Assembly: GCA_947365245.1 (NCBI GenBank)
Contig: CANAWG010000001.1
Span: forward strand, 236,330-300,329
DNA: 64,000 nucleotides
DNA from: an uncultured Oscillibacter sp.
GTDB lineage: Bacteria; Bacillota; Clostridia; Oscillospirales; Oscillospiraceae
Direction: 5' to 3'
The first letter of the stretch is position 1; each line of letters begins with the position of its first letter. The notes beneath the pieces were generated by a model. It had not been told where the DNA came from and made no database searches. It was given only the letters and a program-made list of their open reading frames with translations. Both the position numbers and the translations under genes were made by a program. Of this stretch, positions 24,848-33,636 are shown in pieces.

Positions 24848-25999
24848 TCATGCCGTCGTCCCCATGGACATACCGGCTTTCAAGACCCGCATCATGCGGG
24901 ATGTGCTCTCCTCCAGCGCGGGCGCGGCGCCGGCCATGGCGGCCTCCAGCGTCGTGATCCTGCTCACGGCGCTCATGACGCCCTCGACGCCGCAGCCGTA
25001 GAGCGCCTCCGCGCCGTCCCCCAGGGCGCCGCCGATGGCCAGCACCGGCACGTCCCGCACCGCCTTCGTCCGGGCGGCGACGCCGGCGGGCACCTTGCCA
25101 AAGGCCGACTGGGCGTCGATGCGGCCCTCGCCGGTGATGACCAGGTCCGCCGTCTTGACCAGCGCGTCAAATCCTGCCAAATCCAGCACCAGGTCGATGC
25201 CGGAGCGAAGCTGGGTGTGGAAAAAGGCCAGCATCGAGCAGGGGATTCCCCCGGCGGCCCCGGCGCCCTCGGTCTCCGCGGCGGCGCAGTCCAGCTGGCT
25301 CTTCAAGACGCCGGCGTAGTGGGCCAGGGCGTCATCCAGCGTCCGCACCTGCCGGGGCGTCGCCCCCTTCTGGGGGCCGAACACCGCCGCCGCCCCCTGC
25401 TCCCCGCAGAGCTTGTTCTTCACGTCGCAGGCCAGGGTGAACCGGCACGCCCGGGCCTCCGGCATGAGGCCCGCCGTCTCAATGCGGGCCAGCCTTGCAA
25501 GCTCCCCGCCGCCGCGGCCCAGCTCCCGGCCCGCCCCGTCCCGAAACGAGACGCCCAGCGCCTGGGCCAGGCCCATGCCGCCGTCCGTGGTGGCGGAGCC
25601 GCCAAGGCCCAGGACGATCTTTTTCGCGCCGTGCTCCAGCGCGTGGCGGATCAGCTCCCCCGTGCCGTAGGTCGTCGCCCCCACGGCGTCCCGCTCCTCC
25701 GCTTTCAGCAGCGGCAGTCCGGAGGCGGCGGCGGTCTCCACCACGGCGGTCTCCGCGTCCAAAACGCCGTACTCCGCGGTGATGGGGCGGCCCAGCGGGT
25801 CATGCACCGTGACGGCGCGCTTTTCCCCGCGGAAAATCGTCACCAGCGCGTCCACGGTCCCCTCTCCGCCGTCCGCCACCGGGAGCAGGACCGTCTCCGC
25901 CCGCGGAAACACGGACCGAACGCCGCGGGAAACCGCCTGGGCGGCCTCCGGGGCGGAACAGCTTCCTTTGAAAGAATCCATGGCAATCAGTACTCTCAT
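24848..25999 (-). CDS. Glycerate kinase (GlxK/GarK family)
   Basis: A 383-residue kinase converting D-glycerate and ATP to 2-phosphoglycerate (or 3-phosphoglycerate in some members). The family start MRVLIAMDSFKGSCSAPEAA and motifs PVADGGEGTVDAL, LGLGGSATTDGGMGLAQALG, ITGEGRIDAQSAFGKVP are all present. The ATG at 25999 follows AGGGGGATACG; the frame is open far upstream but that part overlaps the reductase gene in another frame and is not coding. It follows the tartronate-semialdehyde reductase by 29 bp, the standard pair in glyoxylate and aldarate catabolism. Confidence 0.95.
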   Translation of the reverse strand: MRVLIAMDSFKGSCSAPEAAQAVSRGVRSVFPRAETVLLPVADGGEGTVDALVTIFRGEKRAVTVHDPLGRPITAEYGVLDAETAVVETAAASGLPLLKAEERDAVGATTYGTGELIRHALEHGAKKIVLGLGGSATTDGGMGLAQALGVSFRDGAGRELGRGGGELARLARIETAGLMPEARACRFTLACDVKNKLCGEQGAAAVFGPQKGATPRQVRTLDDALAHYAGVLKSQLDCAAAETEGAGAAGGIPCSMLAFFHTQLRSGIDLVLDLAGFDALVKTADLVITGEGRIDAQSAFGKVPAGVAARTKAVRDVPVLAIGGALGDGAEALYGCGVEGVMSAVSRITTLEAAMAGAAPALEESTSRMMRVLKAGMSMGTTA

Positions 26000-26028
26000 C
26001 GTATCCCCCTGTGCCCTCCGCGTCTCTT

Positions 26029-26925
26029 TCAAGGCCTCTCGGCGCTCTGCTCCGGCGGCTGCAAGCCGGCGAGGCCGCGGTAGTATTTGATCATGGAGCT
26101 GTGGTCGTCCTGGCCGAAGCCACTCTCGTGCAGCCACTGGAGGACGCCTCTGGCGGCCTCCGTCATGGGCAGGGGCGTCCCCGCCGCGCGCCCGCAGGAC
26201 AGGGCGTTGTCCAAATCCTTGATGTGAAGGTCCACCTTGAACCCCGGCTGATCCCTGCCGGAGAGCATCATGGGCGCCTTCGCCTCCATGACGGCGGACC
26301 CCGCCAGACCGCCCCGGATGGCCCGAAAGACCACCTCCGGGTCCGCCCCGGCCCGCTCCGCCAGGGTCAGCGCCTCGGCCAGGGCCTGGATGTTGCAGGC
26401 CACGATGATCTGATTGGCCAGCTTGGCGGTGTTGCCCGCGCCGACGGCGCCGCAGTGCACCACGGAGCTGCCCATGGCTTTCAGCACGGGCTCGCACCGC
26501 CGGAACACCTCCGCCTTTCCGCCGACCATAAAAGCCAGCGTCCCCTCGACGGCCTTGGGCTCGCCGCCGGACACCGGGGCGTCCAGCATCTCGACGCCCC
26601 GCGCCTCCAGCTCCCCGGCGATCTCCCGGCTGTCCGTGGGATCGATGGAGCTCATGTCGATGAACGTGCTGCCCGGCCGCATGGAAGCGGCGACGCCGGT
26701 CCCGCCCAGCATGACCGCCTTGACCTGGGGGCCGTTGGGGACCATCGTCATCACCAAATCGCATGTCCGCCCCAGCTCCGGCAGATCCGCGCCCCGCGCC
26801 CCGGCGGACAGCAGCTCCGGCGCGGCGGGGCTGGCGCTGTTTACCGTCACGTCGTAACCCGCCTTGAGAAGATTTTTGGCCATGGGTTTTCCCATGATGC
26901 CCAGTCCGATGAATCCAATCCTCAT
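26029..26925 (-). CDS. garR: 2-hydroxy-3-oxopropionate (tartronate semialdehyde) reductase family
   Basis: A 298-residue beta-hydroxyacid dehydrogenase. The NAD(P) motif is GFIGLGIMGKPMAKNLLKAG. The substrate-binding signature is MLDAPVSGGEPKAVEGTLAF and the catalytic lysine lies in GAGNTAKLANQI. It reduces tartronate semialdehyde to D-glycerate, the substrate of the kinase encoded next. The start MRIGFIG follows GGTGG; a longer frame begins in an unrelated GC-rich hairpin region. The 188-bp gap upstream contains a strong hairpin (26993-27024), so expression may be adjusted relative to the transketolase genes. Confidence 0.92.
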   Translation of the reverse strand: MRIGFIGLGIMGKPMAKNLLKAGYDVTVNSASPAAPELLSAGARGADLPELGRTCDLVMTMVPNGPQVKAVMLGGTGVAASMRPGSTFIDMSSIDPTDSREIAGELEARGVEMLDAPVSGGEPKAVEGTLAFMVGGKAEVFRRCEPVLKAMGSSVVHCGAVGAGNTAKLANQIIVACNIQALAEALTLAERAGADPEVVFRAIRGGLAGSAVMEAKAPMMLSGRDQPGFKVDLHIKDLDNALSCGRAAGTPLPMTEAARGVLQWLHESGFGQDDHSSMIKYYRGLAGLQPPEQSAERP

Positions 26926-26992
26926 GTGAGGCCCACCTTTCCATTGAATGAAATTTTCCAGTCCCGCCCGGGGTTGGCCGAAACCCGCGAGA

Positions 26993-27024
26993 GGGGGGCG
27001 GCCATGGTCCCATGGCTGCCCCCC
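26993..27024. repeat. GC-rich hairpin in the tktC-garR intergenic gap
   Basis: GGGGGGCGGCCATGG and its complement (one mismatch) with a 2-nt centre. It sits inside the leftward operon between the split transketolase and garR and may act as an attenuator or an mRNA processing/stability element. No T-run follows, so it is not a classical terminator. Confidence 0.5.
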
Positions 27025-27113
27025 GCCGCGGGGGATCGGCGAGTAATGTGAATCTTCCATTAGACGCGGCAGACCCCATTCCAATCCCGCGGCGAATCGT
27101 ACAGGAGCCTGTA

Positions 27114-28061
27114 TTATTCCCCCTGCCTGCGCAGCAGGACCGCTTTCACCTTTTCCGCAATCGCGTGCCGGTTTAAGCCGTATTTGTCCATCAGCTCCTG
27201 GGGCTGGCCGGACTCGCCGAAGCTGTCGTTCACGGCCACCATCTCCATGGGCGCGGGGCAGTGTCTCGCCAGGACCTCGGCCACCGCGCCGCCCAGGCCG
27301 CCGTTGATCTGGTGCTCCTCCGCGGTGACGACGCAGCCGGTCTCCCTGGCGGCGGCAATCACGGCGTCCTCGTCCAGGGGCTTTACGGTGTGCACGTCCA
27401 GCACGCGGACGGAGACGCCCTCTCCCGCCAGCAGCTCCGCGGCCTCCATGGCCTCGTGGACCATGGCGCCGTTGGCCAGAATCGCCGCGTCCTTCCCCTC
27501 CCGGCAGAGCCGGGCCCTGCCGATCTCAAAGGGGGTGCTCTCATCCGTGATGACGGGCACCGCCTCCCGGCCGAAGCGGATGAAACAGGGCCCCGGCCTC
27601 TCGGCGACGGCCAGGGTGGCCTTCCGGGTCTCCTCGGCGTCGCAGGGGACGATGACGGTCATCCGGGGCAGGACACGGGTCAGGGCCACATCCTCCAGAG
27701 ACTGGTGGGTCGCGCCGTCCGGCCCCACGGAGATGCCCGCGTGGGCGCCGGCCAGCTTGACATTCAGATCGTTGTAGCAGACCGTGGTGCGGATCTGGTC
27801 CCAGGCCCGGCCCGCCAGAAACACGCAGTAGGTGGACACAAAGGGAATCATTCCAGACAGAGCCAGGCCCGCGGCGGTCCCCACCATGTCCTGCTCCGAG
27901 ACGCCCATGTCCATGAACTTCTCGGGGTATTTGTCGCGGATCCAGACCGTCCGGGTGGACTTCGCCACGTCGGCGTCCAGAACCATGACCTTGTCGTTCT
28001 TCCCGCACAGCTCCAGCAGCGCCTTTCCGTAGCCGTCCCGCATCGGTACGCTGTTGCCCAT
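27114..28061 (-). CDS. Transketolase, C-terminal subunit
   Basis: A 315-residue protein with the pyrimidine-binding and C-terminal domains of transketolase (MRDGYGKALLELCGKNDKV, FMDMGVSEQDMVGTAAGLAL, GPDGATHQSLEDVAL). It works with the separate N-terminal subunit encoded just upstream; the two genes overlap by one base (TAATG), fitting strict co-translation. Split transketolases of this kind recur in catabolic operons for unusual sugars, where they transfer two-carbon units. The 2-keto sugar used here is unknown. Confidence 0.93.
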   Translation of the reverse strand: MGNSVPMRDGYGKALLELCGKNDKVMVLDADVAKSTRTVWIRDKYPEKFMDMGVSEQDMVGTAAGLALSGMIPFVSTYCVFLAGRAWDQIRTTVCYNDLNVKLAGAHAGISVGPDGATHQSLEDVALTRVLPRMTVIVPCDAEETRKATLAVAERPGPCFIRFGREAVPVITDESTPFEIGRARLCREGKDAAILANGAMVHEAMEAAELLAGEGVSVRVLDVHTVKPLDEDAVIAAARETGCVVTAEEHQINGGLGGAVAEVLARHCPAPMEMVAVNDSFGESGQPQELMDKYGLNRHAIAEKVKAVLLRRQGE

Positions 28062-28888
28062 TACGCGTTCCCCCCTCTCCGGATCTCCGCCAGCGCCTCT
28101 TCCAGCTGCTCCGCGCTGGGGGCGTTTCCGTGCCAGCTGCAGTCGTTCTCCATGAAAGAGACGCCCTTGCCCTTTACGGTGTTGGCCACCAGCACAGTGG
28201 GCCTGCCCCTGAACGCCCCGGCCATCTCAAAGGCCCGCAGAAGCGCCTCGATGTCGTGGCCGTCCACCTCGATGACGTTCCAGCCGAAGTCGTGCCACTT
28301 GGCGCACAGGTCGCCCAGGTCCTTGATCTCCGACAGGGCGCCGTCCAGCTGGACGCGGTTGTAGTCCACGATGGCGCACACATTGTCCAGCTTCTGCTGG
28401 GCGGCGGTCATCACGGCCTCCCAGACCTGGCCCTCCTGGAGCTCGCCGTCGCCCAGGAGGCAGTAGACCCGGCAGGTCCTGCCCTGCCTGCGAAAGCCCA
28501 CCGCCAATCCGTTGGCGATGGACAGTCCCTGGCCCAGAGAGCCGCTGGAGCAGTCCAGCCCCGGCGTGCTCTGCCTGTGGGGGTGGCCCTGGAGGCCGCT
28601 GCCCAGGCGGCGCAGCGTCCACAGCTCCTCCACGGGGAAGAAGCCCTTTCTGGCCAGCACGCTGTAGACTACCGGCGCCGCATGGCCCTTGGAGAGGATG
28701 AACCTGTCCCGGTCCTCCCAGTCGGGATTGGAGGGATCCACGTTGATGACGCCGCCGAAGTACAGCGCCGCCATGATGTCCGCCGCGGAGAGGGAGCCGC
28801 CGGGATGGCCGGAGCCCGCTCGATGGACCATCGTGACGATATCGCTCCGCACGGTCTGGCTCATCCTCTTCAGCTCGTTGATATTCAT
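28061..28888 (-). CDS. Transketolase, N-terminal subunit
   Basis: A 275-residue thiamine-diphosphate-binding half of transketolase. Family motifs: HRAGSGHPGGSLSAADIMAA, RDRFILSKGHAAPV, SSGSLGQGLSIANGLA and the ThDP/Mg motif GDGELQEGQVWEA with VDYNRVQLDG. The start MNINELKRM follows GAGGAGCGA; a longer in-frame ATG at 28924 overlaps the tctA stop region and is less likely. It pairs with the C-terminal subunit immediately downstream. Confidence 0.93.
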   Translation of the reverse strand: MNINELKRMSQTVRSDIVTMVHRAGSGHPGGSLSAADIMAALYFGGVINVDPSNPDWEDRDRFILSKGHAAPVVYSVLARKGFFPVEELWTLRRLGSGLQGHPHRQSTPGLDCSSGSLGQGLSIANGLAVGFRRQGRTCRVYCLLGDGELQEGQVWEAVMTAAQQKLDNVCAIVDYNRVQLDGALSEIKDLGDLCAKWHDFGWNVIEVDGHDIEALLRAFEMAGAFRGRPTVLVANTVKGKGVSFMENDCSWHGNAPSAEQLEEALAEIRRGGNA

Positions 28889-28916
28889 TCGCTCCTCCTC
28901 TGGTTTTGAAATGTCG

Positions 28917-30431
28917 TCACGCATGGGCGGTCTCCCTGGCCTCTTTTGCCGCTTTCGCCCGCAGGATCTCCTTGCGGATGCTCAGCGCCAGCGTCACCAC
29001 GGCGATCACAATGAAGATCAGGGAGATGGGCGAGGTCAGAAACGGCACGAAGCTGCCCTGGCTCTTCATCAGGCCCCGGCGCAGGTTCGTCTCCACGATG
29101 GGGCAGAGAATGAACGCCAGAATCGTGGGGGCCGTGGGCAGGCCCGCCTTTTTCATCAGGTAGCCCAGGATGCCGAAGCCCACCATGCACACCACGTCAA
29201 AGACGCGGTTGTTGTTGGCGTAGGCGCCCACGACGCAGAACGCCATCACAATGGGGAGCAGGATGTTCTTCGGCACCGAGAGGATGCGGATGAACACCCG
29301 GATTCCCAGAAATTCGATGGCCAGCATCATGATATTCGCCACGATCAGGGCGGCGAACACGCCGTAGACCAGCGGCCCCTGGTTGCGGAACAGCAGCGGT
29401 CCGGGGCTGATGCCGTGGATCATGAAGCCCGCCAGGATCAGCGCCGTGGTGTTGTCGCCGGGGAGGCCCAGGGTCAGCAGAGGCACCATGGCGCCGCCGG
29501 TGCTGGCGTTGTTGGAGGCCTCCGAGGCGATGATGCCGTCCACGATGCCCGTGCCGAACTTCTCCGGGTACTTGGAGGAGTTCTTGCACACGGAGTAGGA
29601 CATGATGTTGCATATACTGCCGCCCAGGCCCGGCAGGATGCCCACGCCGGTGCCGATGGCGGTGGAGACCAGGAAGTTGAACCCCTGGCCCTTCACGTCC
29701 TTCCGGGTGAAGCCGAAGCCCTTGATCTTGAAATCGTGGGTCCGCAGGTCCACCTTTTTGAACTTCTCCTCCAGGTTGGTCAGAATCTCGGCCACCGCGA
29801 AGAGTCCGATGAGCATGGGCAGGATGCTGAAGCCGGAGTTCAGGTCCATGACGCCGAAGGTGAAACGGGTGAAGCTGGTGATGGGCGCAATGCCCACAAA
29901 GGCCAGGATAAAGCCGATCATGCCGCTGATGATGCCCTTGACCATGGAGCCGGAGGCCAGCGAGACGATCATTGTCAAGGAGAACAAGCCGATGGAGAAA
30001 TACTCATAGGGTCCGAACCGGAGGGCGAACTTCGCAATGGAGGGCGCCAGCAGCATCAGCACGATGTAGCTCACAAGGCCCCCCAGAAAGGACGCCACGA
30101 TGCCCACGCCCATGGCCTTCCCCGCCTCGCCCTTCATGGCCATGGGATAGCCGTCGAAGGTCGTGGCCACCGAGGAGGCCGTGCCGGGCATTTTCAGAAG
30201 AATCGCGCTGATGAGGCCGCCGGAGGTGCCGCCGATGTACAGCGCGCACAGCAGCGCCAGACCCGCGATGGGCTCCATGCCGAAAGTGATGGGCAGGAAC
30301 AGGGCCACGCCCATGGTCACGCTCAGGCCCGGAATGGCGCCCACGACGATGCCCATGAACACGCCGACGAACATCAAAATCAGAATCGTCGGGTCCAGGA
30401 TCGAGGTAATGCCCGCAAGAATGTCTGCCAT
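28917..30431 (-). CDS. tctA: Tripartite tricarboxylate transporter permease, large subunit (TctA)
   Basis: A 504-residue membrane protein with about twelve helices. It forms the main channel of the TTT system, which imports carboxylates driven by an ion gradient with a periplasmic-type binding protein. TctA hallmarks are present: GAIPGLSVTMGVALFLP, YIGGTSGGLISAIL, GMPGTASSVATTFDGYPMA in part, GILPGLGGSICNIMSYS and GLPGDNTTALILAGFMIHG. GGAGGAGGG precedes the ATG. Genes for TctB and TctC lie directly upstream, so the transporter is complete. Confidence 0.94.
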   Translation of the reverse strand: MADILAGITSILDPTILILMFVGVFMGIVVGAIPGLSVTMGVALFLPITFGMEPIAGLALLCALYIGGTSGGLISAILLKMPGTASSVATTFDGYPMAMKGEAGKAMGVGIVASFLGGLVSYIVLMLLAPSIAKFALRFGPYEYFSIGLFSLTMIVSLASGSMVKGIISGMIGFILAFVGIAPITSFTRFTFGVMDLNSGFSILPMLIGLFAVAEILTNLEEKFKKVDLRTHDFKIKGFGFTRKDVKGQGFNFLVSTAIGTGVGILPGLGGSICNIMSYSVCKNSSKYPEKFGTGIVDGIIASEASNNASTGGAMVPLLTLGLPGDNTTALILAGFMIHGISPGPLLFRNQGPLVYGVFAALIVANIMMLAIEFLGIRVFIRILSVPKNILLPIVMAFCVVGAYANNNRVFDVVCMVGFGILGYLMKKAGLPTAPTILAFILCPIVETNLRRGLMKSQGSFVPFLTSPISLIFIVIAVVTLALSIRKEILRAKAAKEARETAHA

Positions 30432-30445
30432 TTCCGTCCCTCCTC

Positions 30446-30916
30446 CTAAATGAACTGGATGACGCCGCGGGGCAGCCGGATGCCGAAGAACCTGGTGAAG
30501 ACCAGGTAGATGGCCAGCACCGCGACAACCGAGATGAGCGCGAATTTCACGTAGTTGGTCTCCTCTTTCCTGCTCATCAGCACGATGGCCAGGAAGACGA
30601 ATACCAGGGACGTCAGGATGAATCCGAGGGGTCTCAGCGCAGCGGCATAGACGACCAGCGCCGCCAGCATGATGAGGACGCCCTTTCCGTTCGGCGGAAA
30701 CTCCGGCGTCTCCTCCTGATAGGTCCGGCAGGTCTTCCAGCCGCTGCGCATCAAAACCAGAGAGAACACCAGCAAAATGACCGCCACGATCCTAGGCAGG
30801 AAGTCCGCGCCGATGGCCGCGCTCTCTTTCATGCCGATCTGCACGCTCATCACAAAGACCGCGGCCGCAATCACAGCGCAGACCGCGCCGCAGATCAGAT
30901 CTCCATATTTTTTCAT
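30446..30916 (-). CDS. tctB: Tripartite tricarboxylate transporter, small subunit (TctB)
   Basis: A 156-residue protein with four predicted membrane helices, the usual size of TctB. It begins MKKYGDLICGAVCAVIAAAV and ends PRGVIQFI. It is recognised mainly by its size, helix pattern and position between tctC and tctA, 14 bp before the latter. GAGAGGAG precedes the ATG. Its role is to assist the TctA channel. Confidence 0.88.
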   Translation of the reverse strand: MKKYGDLICGAVCAVIAAAVFVMSVQIGMKESAAIGADFLPRIVAVILLVFSLVLMRSGWKTCRTYQEETPEFPPNGKGVLIMLAALVVYAAALRPLGFILTSLVFVFLAIVLMSRKEETNYVKFALISVVAVLAIYLVFTRFFGIRLPRGVIQFI

Positions 30917-30940
30917 TGTGCGGCTCCTCTCTCTAAAACC

Positions 30941-31969
30941 TTACTGCGCGGCCAGGAACAGGTCCTGATAGGACTTCAGCTGCTCGTACACGCCGTTGGC
31001 GTACTCGGTGGCCGCGGCGGGATCCATGTAGTTGACCGTCAGGGCATAGGAGTCCTGGGCCGCCTTGATGAAGTCCTCGTTCTCAGTGGCGGCCTTCATG
31101 GCGGCGCTGAAAGTGCTGACAATGTCGTCGGGGGTGTCCTTGGGGAACGCCACAAAGAAGAACTTGCCGAAGATCATCTTCTCCAGGCCCTGCTCCTTGG
31201 CGGTGGGGATGTCGTCAAACAGGGGGTTGCGCTCCTCGGACAGCAGCGCCAGGGGGATGAACTCGCCGGTGGCGATGTAGTCCTTGACCAGGGCGTACTC
31301 CACGTTGATGATGTCGGTGTTGTGTCCGGCCAGGGCGGCGATCTTGTCCGCATTTCCGCCGATGTCCACCAGGTTCAGGTCAATGCCGGCCTCTTTCTCC
31401 AGCGCCAGGCCCACCAGCTGGGGATAGCCGCCCACGGCCATGCCGAACTCGATTTTGCCGGGGTTGGCCTTGGCCTGATCCAGGAACTCCTGGAGGGTGG
31501 TGAAGCCGGAGTCACTGTGGGTGACCAGCAGCGTGGTGTTGGCCTGGAGGCAGACGCCCGCCAGCTTGTAGGCGTCCAGCTGATAGTCGATCAGACCCGC
31601 GATCTCGGGAATCATGGCCTCCGCGTGGAAAAACAGGCAGTTATAGCCGTCCGGGGCGGCGGTGCGCACCTGCTCCATTCCAACGGTGCCGGAGGAGCCC
31701 GCCACATTGACGATGGGGATGGAGACGCCCAGCTCGGGCTCCATGTACTGCGCCAGCAGACGGGCGTTCGCGTCGGTGTCTCCGCCGGGATTGACGGGGA
31801 CGACCATCTGGATATCGGAGGTGGGATACGCGGGAGCGCCGCCGCCGGAGCCGCCGCTGCCGGTGCCGGTGCCGCCGGAGCCGCCGGTATTGCCGCCGCC
31901 GCAGGCGGTCAGCAGGACGCCGCACATCAGGGCCGCCGCCAGCATCATGCTCAATTTCTTTTTCATCAT
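30941..31969 (-). CDS. tctC: Tripartite tricarboxylate transporter substrate-binding lipoprotein (TctC)
   Basis: About 342 residues. A lipoprotein signal (MKKKLSMMLAAALMCGVLLT, lipobox ending LTAC) and a Gly/Ser-rich linker lead to a Bug/TctC-type binding domain (MVVPVNPGGDTDANARLLAQ, AGSSGTVGMEQVRTAAPDGY). This family binds carboxylates such as citrate, tartrate or aldarate-like acids outside the membrane. The start 31969 is preferred because AGGAAGG sits 8 bp before it; the ATG at 31978 touches the ribosome site. It is first of the transport genes after the GntR regulator, from which about 130 bp separate it. Confidence 0.93.
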   Translation of the reverse strand: MMKKKLSMMLAAALMCGVLLTACGGGNTGGSGGTGTGSGGSGGGAPAYPTSDIQMVVPVNPGGDTDANARLLAQYMEPELGVSIPIVNVAGSSGTVGMEQVRTAAPDGYNCLFFHAEAMIPEIAGLIDYQLDAYKLAGVCLQANTTLLVTHSDSGFTTLQEFLDQAKANPGKIEFGMAVGGYPQLVGLALEKEAGIDLNLVDIGGNADKIAALAGHNTDIINVEYALVKDYIATGEFIPLALLSEERNPLFDDIPTAKEQGLEKMIFGKFFFVAFPKDTPDDIVSTFSAAMKAATENEDFIKAAQDSYALTVNYMDPAAATEYANGVYEQLKSYQDLFLAAQ

Positions 31970-32104
31970 TCGTTCCATCCTTCCTAAAATACAGATCCGT
32001 CAAGACAACGTGGCTGCGATATGACGGGTGCGGATATAGCCGGCGCAGGGCTGGGCGGAGGCACCCGCTCCATTTCCACCGCGGCGACTATAGCGGATAG
32101 AATC

Positions 32105-32773
32105 CTAGTTGTCCAGAGCCTCCAGCAGAGGGGGCAGCGCGTCCAGCACGTGCTCGCGCATACTGCGCTCCGCCCGCTCGGCGTCACCGGAGATAATATC
32201 GTCGATCAGCTTTCTGTGCCAATAGCGGGGGTACTGTTTCCGGGGAGCGGTTGTGCTGAGGGCCTGACACAGGATCCAGAAGAGATTTGCCCGGTCCAGG
32301 GTCTTTACCAGCAGGTCATTTCCCGTACAGGCCGCAAGTCCATTGTGGAACTCCCAGTGGCGGTTGCGGGAGTCGACGGCAGAGGTGTCGTCGTAGGGCA
32401 CGATGTCCAGCTCTGTGGCGATGGACATCATCTGCGCCGTCTGCTCCTGCGTGATCTGCTGCGAGAGGATCCGCGCCACCTGGCACTCCACCGCCTCTCT
32501 GAGCTGGAATGTGTGAAGAACCTTTTCCCTGGTCGGAACCGTGACGCGGGAGCCCCACTGGGGTTTGGATACCACCAGTCCAACCTCCTCCAAACGCTTC
32601 AGCGCCTCGATCACGGGGATCACGCTGACGTGGGTGGCCTCGGCCATCTTGCGCCTGGAGAGCTTGGCTCCCGGCGGGTACTCACCATCCAAAATCTTAT
32701 GTAAGATGATGTTGTATGCGATATCCGGTGCGGTCTGAAATGTCCCTTCAGGCAGATGAGTTGTCTCAATCAT
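32105..32773 (-). CDS. GntR-family regulator, FadR/FCD subfamily
   Basis: 222 residues. The N-terminal winged helix (DIAYNIILHKILDGEYPPGA, KLSRRKMAEATHVSVIPVIE, ALKRLEEVGLV) is followed by a helical FCD ligand domain with metal-binding Asp/His residues (RNRHWEFHNGLAACTGN, EHVLDALPPLLEAL). FCD regulators usually sense organic acids. It heads the leftward catabolic operon and is divergent from three further genes. Two identical palindromes in the gap, one over each promoter, are its probable operators, so it likely represses both arms and itself until an acid of the pathway binds. Confidence 0.92.
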   Translation of the reverse strand: MIETTHLPEGTFQTAPDIAYNIILHKILDGEYPPGAKLSRRKMAEATHVSVIPVIEALKRLEEVGLVVSKPQWGSRVTVPTREKVLHTFQLREAVECQVARILSQQITQEQTAQMMSIATELDIVPYDDTSAVDSRNRHWEFHNGLAACTGNDLLVKTLDRANLFWILCQALSTTAPRKQYPRYWHRKLIDDIISGDAERAERSMREHVLDALPPLLEALDN

Positions 32774-32891
32774 TGCCGTATCCCTCCTTCCCCTATAGAT
32801 TAACCATTCATCGCCCTTTCGTCAACTATCTGCCGCCCGGCAGATATTCAAATGAACCAGGACACCTGCAGGGGGGAAACCTGTTGCAAAA

Positions 32892-32919
32892 ATTATAACT
32901 GTTATAACAGTAATGTCAA
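32892..32919 (-). promoter_or_regulatory. gntR promoter with operator 1
   Basis: On the minus strand TTGACA (32914-32919), 16 bp, TATAAT (32892-32897). The palindrome TTATAACTGTTATAA (32893-32907) covers the -10 and most of the spacer. Confidence 0.85.
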
Positions 32920-33053
32920 TACGCAGACCACAATTTCATGGGTTTGTCTAAAATCCAATGGATTTATTTGGGTTATTTGACGAAATCACCGCTCAATAGG
33001 GTGTTTATTTGCCCGCCAAGTATGCAAAATCCCAAGGAGGATGATTTTCTGTA

Positions 33054-33081
33054 TTGACATATTCGTTATAACAGTTATAAT
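33054..33081 (+). promoter_or_regulatory. Divergent promoter with operator 2
   Basis: TTGACA (33054-33059), 16 bp, TATAAT (33076-33081). The palindrome TTATAACAGTTATAA (33066-33080) covers the spacer and -10 exactly as in the gntR promoter, in mirror arrangement. The remainder of the 380-bp gap (32774-33153) holds no gene. Confidence 0.85.
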
Positions 33082-33153
33082 AAATATGTCACAATTTTGC
33101 CTGAACCGCAGCTGTCTTGGCGGCAAAGCGATGAGAAAGGGGCGATACACTGA

Positions 33154-33636
33154 GTGAGTGAGCACAATCTGGAAAAAGCGCTGCTGGAACTGGAGGAGGA
33201 ACTGCGGGTACCCTCGTTTTCCAATGAGGACGCGCTGGAGCTGGGCCTTTGCGCGGTGGAGTGGATCCGGGAGACCGGCAAGCCGGGGGTCTATGTCGAG
33301 GTGCGCCGGGGTGAGAGCGTCCTCTTCTCCCACTGCATGACCGGCGCCAGCATGGACAACCGCCTGTTTGCCCGGCGGAAGCTCAGGACCGTTGCCATGT
33401 TCGAGCACTGCTCCATGTACGCCGGAGAGAAGTTCCGCTCAAAGGGGCGGGTGTTTGAGGAGTATTATCCGCCCCAGTCCTACCAGTGCAAGGGCGGCGG
33501 CTTCCCCGTCCGCCTCCCCGGAACGGGCATGGTGGGCATGATCGGCGTCTCCGGCCTGAGCGCCGAGGAGGACCACGAGGTATGCGTCATGGCGCTCCGG
33601 AAGCTCCTGGCGCGGAAGGGCGAGGGCAAGCCATGA
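33154..33636 (+). CDS. GlcG/HbpS-like 'heme-degrading' domain protein (UPF0303 type)
   Basis: A 160-residue protein of the UPF0303 / GlcG-HbpS superfamily. These small PAS-like proteins occur in many sugar- and glycol-acid operons with no settled function; the 'heme-degrading' name comes from a distant homologue. Features: MFEHCSMYAGEKFRSKGRVF and YQCKGGGFPVRLPGTGMVGM, GVSGLSAEEDHEVC. It starts with GTG after AAAGGGG. Its stop overlaps the start of the next gene (ATGA), so the two are translationally coupled. First gene of the rightward arm of the GntR regulon. Confidence 0.85.
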   Translation: MSEHNLEKALLELEEELRVPSFSNEDALELGLCAVEWIRETGKPGVYVEVRRGESVLFSHCMTGASMDNRLFARRKLRTVAMFEHCSMYAGEKFRSKGRVFEEYYPPQSYQCKGGGFPVRLPGTGMVGMIGVSGLSAEEDHEVCVMALRKLLARKGEGKP

